10,718 nucleotides of DNA, taken from assembly GCA_003024985.2 (NCBI GenBank), contig PXIH01S0034679.1; one strand, 5' to 3'. The DNA is from Euperipatoides rowelli (taxonomy: Eukaryota > Onychophora > Udeonychophora > Euonychophora > Peripatopsidae). A program made the translations under genes and the position numbers. The notes under the pieces are model-generated. The model saw nothing but the letters and a program-made list of their open reading frames with translations. It was not told the DNA's origin and did not search any database. Of this stretch, positions 1 to 7,720 are shown one piece after another; the first letter of the stretch is position 1; every line of letters starts with the position of its first letter.

Positions 1-93
1 CTCCTAGTGTGTGTCAAAATACTCCGAAGAAAACTTTTGCATCATTAAAAAAACTGCAAGAATGAAAACTCTGAAGTGTTTCTCTCCTAGTGT
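1..93. repeat. 12-bp direct repeat, 81 bp apart
   Basis: CTCCTAGTGTGT occurs at 1-12 and again at 82-93. The second copy runs into a short hairpin, CCTAGT-GTGT-ACTAGG (84-99). The first copy touches the window edge, so this could be the end of a longer tandem array with a period near 81 bp. The sequence between the copies shows little similarity to what follows the second, so a simple tandem repeat is not proven. Confidence 0.45.
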
Positions 94-112
94 GTACTAG
101 GCTTAATACATT

Positions 113-180
113 AGGATGAAGTAAAATTGTATGGTTAATTGAAACAAAATTCATTTAACCATACAATTTTACTTCATCCT
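113..180. repeat. Perfect 26-bp inverted repeat (hairpin)
   Basis: The arms at 113-138 and 155-180 are exact reverse complements over 26 bases, with a 16-base spacer at 139-154. The similarity continues weakly outwards (a CATTAG-like stretch on the left, CTAATTCATTA on the right), which suggests that a longer foldback has decayed at its base. It lies about 60 bp upstream of the hammerhead-like motif and may belong to the same retroelement fragment or be a small foldback element of its own. No coding potential is seen. Confidence 0.85.
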
Positions 181-238
181 GCTAATTCATTACAAGAAAA
201 TGATAATAGAAAAAGAAGAAAAAAATGTATAGTGATAA

Positions 239-281
239 TTTCAACTGAAGATGCCCATATATGGGTGAAAATGTTTTGAAA
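239..281 (+). ncRNA. Minimal hammerhead-ribozyme-like motif (Penelope-type)
   Basis: The core parts of a type I hammerhead appear in order. Stem I 5' strand is TTTCAA (239-244), then CTGAAGA (245-251, matching the conserved CUGANGA), a stem II hairpin over 252-266 built on CCCATATATGGG, GAAA (267-270), a tiny stem III/loop, GTT as the NUH cleavage triplet (273-275), and stem I 3' strand TTGAAA (276-281), the exact complement of the 5' strand. Minimal hammerheads with almost no stem III are known from Penelope-like retroelements. Oddities are one extra unpaired U at 252, a G-U closing pair in stem II, and a stem III of a single pair. It is probably a fragment of a Penelope-like terminal repeat; no RT or GIY-YIG coding sequence is visible near it. 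Activity is not implied. Confidence 0.4.
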
Positions 282-985
282 AAATAATTTATTTTATAAA
301 TGTATAAAGAACTGATGTACAGTAATCCCACTTCAATATATTTTTTTAATATATTATTCTTTGCACAAGAAAGTCAAACATCTAAACCCACATTTACTCT
401 GACATATCGAATCCATTTCCAATATGCATTGTGGTAGGCTACAGATATTCTATGGTCAAGTTTATACAGCTTTCAAACAGGACTGAATTTGCAATGCCTA
501 TGTCGATTAGTTCAAATCATGCAGGAAGTTGACTGTGATAGTACAGTACGATACAGATAGTTTGTTTATTATTAAATCTCCAATTTGAGGTTATAAAAAA
601 CACAACAAACATAGCTTCTGATATTGTTTGGAATAGAGTTGAATTTTGTCTCATAGGATCGAGCTCGAGTAGCTGGTAAAGTGTGGGCTACTACTTTTAT
701 TTGTTCACAATGTTTTCTTTTATGATTAACATACTATAAATTCATTTACATTTAAAACTTAGGCCTACTATAAATATTTGTGCTAGTTTACATTTTGGTA
801 TTATATATTGTTTTTCACTTTGGCTATAGAACTATTTATATATAAAGTAAAGAGAGAACAACAACTTAAAAGAAGTTTATTTTAATTTATGACTTAAATT
901 ACAACAACCAATTATTACAATGTATTGCCTAAAGCTATGAATCTATGTGTTCAATTAAGTTATAAAATTAAAGTTATTATTAAGG
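282..985. other. AT-rich stretch with no gene recognised
   Basis: I find no convincing coding sequence, RNA gene or repeat structure here. There are stop codons in all frames at the density expected of AT-rich non-coding DNA. Small items are a 10-bp palindrome TCGAGCTCGA (659-668), TAGGCCTAC-like words and a TATA-like TATTTATATATAAAG near 832-846. None is enough to call a promoter. Confidence 0.6.
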
Positions 986-1051
986 ATGCCACCAATTAGA
1001 ATAAACCAGAAAAGAACTATTGGCTCGTGGAGAGAACATGAGTATGATTAA
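986..1051 (+). pseudogene. Possible remnant of a psq/pogo-type helix-turn-helix N-terminus
   Basis: A 21-codon frame opens with ATG after a purine-rich context (AAGGATG) and reads MPPIRINQKRTIGSWREHEYD before TAA, so only part is quoted here: the core is QKRTIGSWREHE. That pattern (basic residues, K-R/K-T, a Gly, then S-W-x-E) resembles the start of the pipsqueak-type DNA-binding domain in pogo-like transposases and related domesticated proteins. Nothing after the stop clearly continues the domain. It may be chance, since the stretch is only 21 residues, but the word order is suggestive. If real, it marks an old, nearly erased DNA-transposon copy. Confidence 0.18.
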
Positions 1052-1241
1052 AAAAGATATAGAACTCTGCTTGTGTATAAAAAAGTGAAGAGGAATCAAG
1101 ATGGCAAATAAGAAGGAAAGTAATTGAAATTAATGTGTAAAGCCTTAAAAACTATTGTCCTAACAACTTTCTTTCATGATTTAAACTATTCCCCAACATT
1201 ATGTTATCCTCTATTATTCATATAGTTTATAAGTAGCCATT

Positions 1242-1384
1242 ATGGACACAAACGTTGCAGCAGTAATACAGATAGAAAGTTGCCATGAAACTGTCAAGTT
1301 CCTTCCTGTGACATTAACCAGCACCAGAGTGGCAGACTCTGATTCAGCACCTAAGATTATGTGCTCATTCTCTCACCCGGCCGG
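1242..1384 (+). CDS. Candidate host-gene exon ending at a splice donor
   Basis: An ATG at 1242 (context CCATTATGG) opens a 48-codon frame beginning MDTNVAAVIQIESC and ending ...CSFSHPAG. The frame closes at TAA 1386-1388, but that TAA lies inside a good donor site, CGG|GTAAGC, with GT at 1385-1386. Read as an exon it would be 143 nt and leave phase 2. The stretch is visibly less AT-rich than its surroundings and the composition is protein-like. An in-frame TAA at 1230-1232 makes this ATG the first available unless an upstream acceptor is used. No partner exon is visible downstream, so the intron would have to contain much of the TE-filled window. I do not recognise the family. There is a faint resemblance to the N-terminal part of RNase H2 subunit C (a hydrophobic-LP segment, then an A-P...F...P segment), too weak to name. 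It could also be a chance ORF. Confidence 0.33.
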
Positions 1385-1388
1385 GTAA

Positions 1389-1586
1389 GCCTCACATGTA
1401 ACCTATCATTTAATAACTCCTAAAAACAACCAAACTTACTATAACTAGTATTGCACTAAATAGAACACTAGATTTAGCTTCATATAGCTAACTAAATAAA
1501 TAATATTGAGTAAAGTCTAGGTTGTTGTCTCAGTTTATGTTCAAATGCTTGCTGATATTCAACCATTCTCTCTTTTAATGCAGATC
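1389..1586. other. AT-rich gap, possibly intron
   Basis: No coding sequence or repeat is recognised. If the exon at 1242-1384 is real, this is the start of its intron. It ends where the (TATT)n tail of the minus-strand non-LTR element begins. Confidence 0.5.
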
Positions 1587-1606
1587 TATTTATTTATTTA
1601 TTCATT
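1587..1606 (-). repeat. (AATA)n tail of the non-LTR element
   Basis: The + strand reads TATTTATTTATTTATTCATT, which on the element's own strand is a run of AATA/AAAT units. Short tandem A-rich repeats at the 3' end are typical of target-primed retrotransposons and fix this as the 3' terminus. It also gives the orientation of the whole element. Confidence 0.8.
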
Positions 1607-1611
1607 GCTTT

Positions 1612-1658
1612 TGGGATCTTCACCTAAAAAGATGCTCCTCCAGATCCCATGTTGGAGG
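1612..1658 (-). other. Competing hairpins at the 3' end of the non-LTR element
   Basis: Two inverted repeats overlap here. TGGGATCT (1612-1619) can pair with AGATCCCA (1642-1649), while CCTCCA (1637-1642) can pair with TGGAGG (1653-1658). The second stem uses the region containing one arm of the first, so the two folds compete. They sit immediately before the tail, where the RT of several LINE clades recognises its RNA. A recognition role is inference. Confidence 0.5.
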
Positions 1659-1694
1659 TACATTAAATAGAACATTAATTAATAAACACACAAT

Positions 1695-1748
1695 TAAAAC
1701 ATTAAACATCTGTAACACAATAAAATATTAAAATATCTGTAACATTAA
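1695..1748. repeat. Two-copy minisatellite in the 3' UTR
   Basis: A unit of 26-28 bp is present twice: 1695-1720 and 1721-1748. Both copies share TAAAA-ATTAAA-ATCTGTAACA with small differences. It lies in the non-coding 3' region of the minus-strand element. Confidence 0.6.
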
Positions 1749-1978
1749 TAACTTACATAAACTTTTCATAAAACAGATAATATAACACTAAAATTCACAA
1801 TACCTTAATTAAACAGGTCCCAAATACAACAATAGTATCCCTATTATCCATTACTAAGTTGATGACATCAACAAATCTATCACTCTTTTTTTATAATGGG
1901 TATTGATGAAATAACTCTGATCTCACCAGGTAGAAAATTCCACACATTTGGATCAATGTTCAAAAAGGCCAGGGAGGT

Positions 1979-3527
1979 CTATACAGATCCACAATGTTTA
2001 ACTATTAGGCCCCTATATGATACAAAACGAGTAGCATGTATAGCTGAAACATCAGCCTTCCCTAATAGATTTGATAAATTAATTAGAACCTGATCACTCA
2101 AACATTTCCATATCATTATAAGCAAGTGTAACTTTCTAAGTGAACAAAGTGGCAACCAATTTAATACTTTTCTCGCCCCTGAGGCACTTGACTGTCCCCG
2201 ACCAAACACAATAGCCCTTGCTGCCAAATTAGCTGACAGCTGCAACTTCCTGCTTAACCCCTCTCCACAGGAACCCCATACCACATCGCAATATGACAAC
2301 CTTGATCCTATTAATGAATGGTATACAGTACACAAATTGTTTATATCCAGATAGTCCCTTAGTTTGAACAACACTTGGCCAATCCAATAGTAGTAGCCGA
2401 CAATGATAGTACATGATCGATCACTCCAGGTCAAATGTCTGTCAACCAGTACACCTAGCATTTTTAATACATGATGACGATCCAATAACATCTCCACCAC
2501 ATATAACCTCAAAGCCCTTCAGATTATTTTTTTTAACATTTTTACCGTACAGACAGTCATAACTTTAGTCTTTCTAGTGTTAAGTATCAACCCATTTGAC
2601 TCTATCCAATTTTTTATACTATTTAAATCTTCATTTATTTTTAAATGGGCTATATTTGGTGATGTATTTTCCAAATATATTACATAATCCACAAAAAGAG
2701 ACAGTTTTCCATGTAAAGGGATGTCTATCAAGTCATTGTTAAATATATTAAATAAAAGCAAGCCCAGTGCAGAATCCTGTGTCATTCCTGGATTGATACA
2801 ATAAATTTGGTTATAGCCTGATTGCAATAAACTGCCTGTGTTCTATTTATAATAAAGTTCTTAAACCATGATAATACCTTTTTATCCAAATTTAGTCTGT
2901 AGAGTTTGTCCAACAGTATCTGAAGACTGTCGAACGCTCTAGTCAAATCTTGAGCAACGACAGCCACAAATCTTCCTCTATCGATATCCTCCAAGCATCT
3001 ATCAATTTCAGAAGGCAAGTAATAGTTGAATGGTATCGTCGAAATCCACTTTGTGATGATGACAACAATTAAAATTTATCAAAATGAGATTGCAACTGAG
3101 AATGGAAAGATCTCTACAGAGCCTTACTAATTGTTGGTACTATATAAATAGGTCTATAATTTGACATGGTGAGAGGATCCCCTCCTTTGAAAATTGGGGT
3201 AACATAGGCCCTTTTCCAATCCTCAGGAAAAATACCCTCAGATAATGATTGGTTTATCAGGAAAGTCCAGAAATCTATGACCACTGGCAGAGAGAGCTTA
3301 AGTATCTTAACCCCAATACCATCACTTCTTATAGACAATGAATCTGGTAGCTCACTAATATATCCATAGATAAACTCCCTTGTAACCTGAGAGTAACTGA
3401 ATCTATTGTGTTCCTCACAACCCAAATATATATTGCCATCCAATATATCTGTATGATTTATATTCCCTTTGTCAGGTTCTCTATTGATATCACATACATA
3501 CTCGAGGAAGGCACAGGTGCAATCCAA
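1979..3527 (-). pseudogene. Reverse transcriptase domain of the non-LTR element, broken
   Basis: This would copy the element's RNA at a nicked target. Read downwards from 3527: an upstream segment with P-E-D-W-K-R-A-Y-V-T-P-I-F-K-G-G-D and N-Y-R-P-I (about 3230-3140), then SQSGFRRYHSTIT (about 3045-3010), the AFDSLQ block with its helices (about 2950-2900), a GVPQGS-like block worn to PGMTQDS and followed by LLLFNIFNNDL (about 2790-2720), the catalytic strand, and the C-terminal region with LGVLVD, LTW, SYCDVVWG, LNWLPL. The catalytic F-A-D-D is changed to F-V-D-Y (DY at 2689-2684), so the second Asp is gone. A TAG interrupts after SKAL near 3114, a TAA follows HFDKF, frames switch near 3010 and within 2782-2827, and a TGA sits at 2519-2521 just past an 8-base A run (2534-2527, likely slippage). 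Clearly dead. Confidence 0.92.
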
Positions 3528-3585
3528 TTTTCCAAGTTGGTAGGCCCCAAAATGACATCTAAATCAGCACCTCAAGATTCAGGTC

Positions 3586-3900
3586 TCACAAGGTAATTAT
3601 TAAGAGCTTATGGATCAACAGGTAGGAACTAAGAAGTCTTATTATACTTTTTTTATTTCCTACCACCCCATTTACTACTTTCCATAATACTTTTGACTCA
3701 CCATTACTATTTTCAACCTGTGAGTTAAAATATAAAATTTTTGCCTTTCTAAAGCTATGGTTTACAATATTTTTTTTTTGTAAACATCTAATAGTCATGG
3801 TCTCCATATAATAGTGCTTTTTAATGGGTCTTATTTTTATCATTGATCATAGAGATCAAATCCTCATTAATCCATGGTGGTCTCTTTTGTAATCTTCTTT
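3586..3900 (-). pseudogene. Linker between endonuclease and RT of the non-LTR element
   Basis: On the minus strand, a stretch reading RPPWINEDL then a basic, helical segment (IRPIKKHYYMETM, later KAKILYFNSQVEN and ESKVLWKVVNGVVG) matches the usual link between the endonuclease and RT of CR1/Jockey-type elements. Such links carry a P-W-[IW] motif followed by a K/R-rich helix and a W-K-x-[IV]-N motif. The frame is open from 3843 to 3586 and continues the N-terminal PPWIN part just upstream. It has no catalytic role. Confidence 0.75.
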
Positions 3901-3975
3901 TACAGATTTTATTAAATGGGGCATGGTTATTCAATGTAGCAGTTATAAAGCTGTTGAGAGTCCCCAGTTGATCCC

Positions 3976-4740
3976 CTAGGTCTCAAGTATTGGAACATTG
4001 TGCCATGGGCGATCCCTCAGTTCAGTCAAAAACTTGTCATTATCAAATTGCTTATATAATCTGGCCATGTGAGCAAAGTTTTGGTTCTTAGGGATACTAC
4101 AGTTTATTGTCCCATATAACATTAAGTGATCATGTAGACCATTTGAAAACTGAATCTCCGACACATCATTTGGCACACTAGTCAAACATGGTCTATTGTA
4201 GTAGCTACCTCCTAAATTCAGTTATTCTGGTTTGTTGATTTACATTTGATTTTAACAGTCATCAGGTCCCTGAAATTTTTTGCTTTACTAGAATTTAAAT
4301 CCAGATTAATGTTAAAATCGCTGATCAACAAAATATTTCCATAGAAACTACTAACAATCTCCAATATAGTTTGCAGTCCTTTATAATAGTTAATATTTTC
4401 TAGGGGGTTATAAATAACTCCAAATATAATAGCAATGTCACTCACCATGGTTACGTTGAACATAATCACATCTATAATACCTACATTTAAACATTTTATT
4501 TCAGTAAAATTTAACATCTCCTTTTTGTAGACCATAACACCACCTCCTTTTGATCGTGTTTTGTCCCTTCTTAGAAGGTTGTAACCTTCGAACATCACAC
4601 AAGAGTCCATTACATCATCAACCAACCATGTCTCTGCCATTGCAAAAATATCTTGTTCAGAATGTGTCAATATCAACTTAATTTCATCAGTCTTATGTAT
4701 ACACTTCTGACATTAGCAAAACAAAACTTCAGGCCCTTAA
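3976..4740 (-). pseudogene. APE-type endonuclease domain of the non-LTR element
   Basis: This domain nicks target DNA for target-primed reverse transcription. Most catalytic signatures are still readable: N-V-R-S (4714-4703), A-E-T-W (4637-4626), S-D-F-N (4322-4311), a T-I-D-H-V segment near 4195, and the final D-H (4131-4126) in LHDHL, where most relatives have S-D-H. GY...R-D and GGGVMVY lie between the second and third motifs. The domain is spread over three frames: 4954-4673, 4676-4218 (stop after TNQNN) and 4185-3976. The first two overlap by four bases, which points to a small indel. Because the key residues are retained while the frame is lost, decay is probably moderate. Confidence 0.9.
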
Positions 4741-4867
4741 CATTAGAGTTAAACGTAATACAATCATTTTCTATTATTTTAGTCTTTACTCCCATTTGAA
4801 CCTCTTGTACTGAGGCCTGATTATCAACATTATAATAATCATTATCTTCATAATATATAGGCAATTC

Positions 4868-5062
4868 GCTAAATAAACATCCCAGACATATAAAATTAAT
4901 AATACCATTTAAAGTCTCCTTACCTATAGTTGTATTGTATTGATGTGGTGTCATTCCTACATATTTAATGTGCGACCAAGCAAGACAAATATTACATGAA
5001 ATTGCTCGTTTTCACCACAGGTCTTTTACATACAGTGCACAGAAACTTAGTCGGGCCTGGAT
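4868..5062 (-). pseudogene. PHD zinc finger at the 5' end of the non-LTR element
   Basis: Upstream of the endonuclease, in the same direction, the reading PGPTKFLCTVCKRPV (from about 5062), then CNICLAWSH (CNIC at 4996-4985), then GMTPHQYN, and finally FICLGCL (CLGC at 4888-4877) gives the C4-H-C3 spacing of a PHD finger. One frameshift, near 5000, separates the first Cys pair from the rest. The sixth ligand is Tyr (4963-4961) where Cys is expected, a single-base change. PHD fingers precede or form part of ORF1 in several insect CR1-like elements and may help chromatin targeting or RNP formation. That function is inferred from family knowledge only. Confidence 0.75.
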
Positions 5063-5202
5063 TTTCTTAAATCCAACTTCCCTCATCGGCTACTACCGAA
5101 TAAAGTGATGACGACTAATTATGATGAAAAATCTTATATAAAGTTGCATTTAGAATATGATTTATTTAAAGGAAAATGAATAAAGAAATCCTTATGAAAA
5201 AC

Positions 5203-5426
5203 TGTTAGATTGCCATGAACAATTCCATGGTAAGAAACTCTAATATTTTATTATGCAATATTGGAATAATAAAATAAAACAATTATATAAATAATGATAT
5301 GTATTGTATAAGATTTGACATGATATGATGTTAGATTATTATTTCATTTGGTTCCTGATTAAAAAATGTGATTACAAATCATGATGTCTCCTGCATGCAT
5401 ATTCTTAAATAATTATTGTTTTTCCA
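5203..5426 (+). repeat. Possible 5' LTR of the copia-like element
   Basis: The stretch begins TGTTAGATTG and ends CCA just before the primer binding site, giving TG...CA ends and a length of 224 bp, normal for copia-type LTRs. A TATA-like TTATATAAAT lies at about 5283-5292. There is no second copy in the window to prove an LTR, so the 5' edge rests only on the TG start; TGTTAGATT also occurs at 5329. Treat the left border as a guess. Confidence 0.33.
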
Positions 5427-5431
5427 ATATA

Positions 5432-5443
5432 TGGTAGCTGAGA
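5432..5443 (+). promoter_or_regulatory. Primer binding site for initiator tRNA-Met
   Basis: TGGTAGCTGAGA resembles TGGTAGCAGAGG, the complement of the 3' end of animal initiator tRNA-Met, with two mismatches in twelve. Position fits: a few bases after a CA end and just before gag. Many copia-type elements prime from this tRNA, often from an internal fragment rather than the 3' end, so the match is supportive and not decisive. Confidence 0.45.
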
Positions 5444-5479
5444 CCATAGTTGTGAACATTCATAAAGAGAACAATAAAA

Positions 5480-6252
5480 ACAAAAATTGGAAGATACCAT
5501 ATAGAGTGAAACAGGATGGTTCAAAATTATATCCAAAATGGGAGATTGGAGCTTTTAACTGGCAGCAAATAACATCAAAAATCAAGATGAGAGTGATATT
5601 AAAGATAAAGGGATTATGCTCCACAGTGGTAGAAATGGAAATGCCTGCTAAACCCATAGATTAGGGAATCAAGTGGAGAGTAAAAGAACTGGTACATCTG
5701 CTGAGCCTAAATATTTGGAAGCTCAAGCATGGATGAAATGGAATGAGTGGTAAGAAAAGAACGATGAGGTGCTCAGTGTCAAATACTCTAACTGGTACCT
5801 GACCAAGTTGGCATGTTTTCCAATGAAACAAGTGTGTGAGAGAGATGTGGAAAAGTCTGGAAACATTGTATGCTGGTGATAAAGAGGATAGGATAGTGGA
5901 TGCTACATTGGAACTAAATGATGTCCAGATGGAGTTAAATGAAAGTTGAAACTTGCTTGTGAAAATTCAATCACTTGGTTGGACAAATCAACTCCAAAGA
6001 ATGTGTCTACTATAAGTGGAGGCATTCATAAGAAACTAGAAAATGTTATGGTAGCCTACATAGTTGGAGAAGGATATTTTTGGAAGAGGTATATTCTAAC
6101 CTCTTCCAAAAAGAATAAAAGAAGTATGTATTGCCAAGAAGGTGTGGATAAATCAAGAGAGTGAAAGATGAACAAGACAATACCAAGGAAGAATGACAAA
6201 GATAATAAATATATGTGAGGGCACAATGTTAAAAATTGTTGGGATAGGAAAG
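5480..6252 (+). pseudogene. gag of the copia-like element, broken
   Basis: Gag would form the particle and bind the RNA. An N-terminal block reads FNWQQITSKIKMRVILKIKG then LCSTVVE (about 5554-5634), the usual start with a W-x-x-K-M core. Next comes AQAWMKWNEW, a stop, and EKNDEVLS (5721-5780). After a frame change comes MWKSLETLYAGDKEDRIVD (from 5845), the characteristic M-W-x-x-L-E-x-x-Y motif. The C-terminal part ends with GHNVKNCWDRK (6219-6252), the second half of a CCHC zinc knuckle; the two Cys that should precede it are missing and a TGA sits just before the Gly-His. At least three frames are needed to read it through. Confidence 0.75.
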
Positions 6253-6400
6253 ATAAACACATGAATAAATTTGTCAAAGGAAGTAGTGGAGAGTGGAGGA
6301 AGAGAGATAATGCAAGGATCACATTGGATAGGGAGGAAGCAGCAATGAGTGTGAGGATATACCGAAAGACCCACAGAGTAGAAAAAGAAGAGTAGATAAA

Positions 6401-6741
6401 TGGAACCTCGAATTAGAGTGTACTACCCATATGATGTGCAATTCAGAGGGTTTAATCGACCTGCAAGAATATAAAAGTGAGATGCACATGGAAGAATCAG
6501 GTATAACAATCAATGCTACAGCCAAAGGAGGATGGATATGAGACTAAAGAGTGACAGTGGTGAGATGCGAGTAAAAGTGAGAAAAGTACTGTACCAAGCA
6601 TCATTTAATGTCCATGAATGGACTAGTCAAACAAGATAATTCAGTCACTTTTAATAAGGAAGGAGCCCTTGTTATTGATGGTAATGAGAGAATACATGTG
6701 AAGCACAGGAAGTAAATGGTTTGTATATGTCAACACTTTCC
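6401..6741 (+). pseudogene. Protease region of the copia-like element, inactive
   Basis: From 6401 the reading WNLELECTTHMMCNSEG, followed by L-x-E-Y-K, a G-I-T-I-N-A run and a K-G segment, follows the outline of a copia-type aspartic protease. The catalytic Asp-Ser/Thr-Gly is replaced by Glu-Leu-Glu, so the active site is gone, while the downstream C-T-T-H-M is kept. After a break, VRKVLYQASFNVH and then GLVKQDNSVTFNKEGAL (from about 6620) give the typical N-V-L-Y-V-P and following strands, and AQEVNGLYM (6703-6729) the N-G-L-Y motif that leads into the pre-integrase region. The copia reading is cut off right there by the inserted element at 6741. Confidence 0.7.
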
Positions 6742-6808
6742 CTGCGGATGACTCGGATCCGAGTCAGCATGAACTGTCACAATATGCTGATGACTCAAAT
6801 ACAAGTCA
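6741..6808 (+). repeat. Left terminal repeat with two 18-bp palindromes
   Basis: The outer palindrome at 6749-6766 is perfect over 18 bp and centred on a BamHI-like GGATCC. The inner one at 6791-6808 keeps TGACT and AGTCA arms with an imperfect centre. They are 24 bp apart. Paired palindromes inside a terminal repeat look like transposase-binding sites. Confidence 0.7.
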
Positions 6809-6894
6809 TTTGTGTTACAAGTTTCAAAATGTAATATGAATTGGGCAACATGTGTTATGCATTAAGGGGGTATTATGATTGCAGGGATCAAAAA

Positions 6895-6908
6895 TTCAAA
6901 ATTTTGAA
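6895..6908. repeat. 14-bp palindrome inside the nested element
   Basis: TTCAAAATTTTGAA is a perfect 14-bp palindrome about 85 bp inside the left terminal repeat. AT-rich DNA produces such sites by chance at some rate, so no function is assigned. Confidence 0.4.
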
Positions 6909-7720
6909 ATGAATTGTTTATCTCTGATGTTTTGTGTGTATCATAACAAATTTTTATGACCATATCAGTAATGGAAGTGGTTAAAAATATAATATATATA
7001 TATTAGGGTGCTGAGAAAATGCTAAGTAACTTTTTTTTTTTATATATATATTTTCAAATGCTTTTCTCAAGAAGGCATTTTTAATTATTTGGTACATATT
7101 TCTCTACAACTATAAGTACTAGAGACCTGAAATTTTTAATGTTTGCTATAGGACATATAGATGTATATTTTAACAAGAATTATTATGGTATTCTAAAATA
7201 TATATTCATCATTTGTAGGTTAGAAGCTATACAATTGATATAAATTTTAGTTTTGCTTCAATTTGTTTTATTTTTTTATATGTTAAAGTGTACAAATAGT
7301 AAGTTCCCCAGTACCAAAATTATTCCATTAGCTTAAAAATTAATGCTGAAAAGTGTATATTTATTAAACAAATATTTTATCAGTTTAAAGTATTGAAGCC
7401 TTTCTATGGTGGATAATAATGAAATTATTTTCTGGAATCCTTTTCACCCTAATTAATAACTGTACCAAGTTTCAAATTTCTTGATAAGAAATTCTGACCA
7501 TAGTAATATTTTTTTTATGACCACTCACTTTCTTTTAGCCATAAAATAGGAAATAAAAAAGCATATTTCTTGATCGTTTGAAATTTTCTTTAGTTTTGGT
7601 GTCACAGTAATATTATTTTCAAGATCTATCAAGCAATTCTGAAATTTTGACTTTCAGGTAGCTAATAAAAATATTATAAAACATAATATAGGAATAAACA
7701 TATTTTTAAAATAAAAATAT

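Larger units (their letters stand above)
1587..5090 (-). mobile_element. Degraded non-LTR retrotransposon, CR1/Jockey-like, near full length
   Basis: Read on the minus strand, the order is PHD finger (about 5062-4868), APE-type endonuclease (about 4740-3976), linker (about 3900-3586), reverse transcriptase with its C-terminal region (about 3527-1979), 3' UTR, and a (AATA)n tail at 1606-1587. That is the usual order for a LINE-type element of the CR1/Jockey group, and the total of about 3.5 kb is close to full length. The body is broken into at least seven open pieces in different frames, so it cannot make a working protein. I could not find a convincing target-site duplication around either end. 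The 5' end is uncertain: it is placed just upstream of the PHD-coding stretch, where recognisable protein similarity stops. Assignment to a single clade would need a tree. Confidence 0.9.

Noticed and set aside
386-531. A 48-codon stop-free frame on the + strand
   Set aside because: No suitable start, no clear splice borders, no recognisable motif.
832-846. TATA-box-like sequence upstream of the candidate exon
   Set aside because: Such words are frequent in this AT-rich DNA, and it is 400 bp from the exon with no other promoter element visible.
1560-5200. Target-site duplication for the minus-strand LINE
   Set aside because: I compared the sequence beyond the tail (TTTTAATGCAG) with the region past the PHD finger and found no convincing repeat.
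5460-5657. Minus-strand hydrophobic frame resembling a membrane peptide
   Set aside because: Antisense shadow of the gag N-terminal region, which has sensible gag motifs on the + strand.
6056-6525. Overlapping minus-strand frames rich in Leu, Phe, Ser and Ile
   Set aside because: They lie antisense to the A/G-rich copia gag and protease region; the hydrophobic look is an effect of reading its complement.
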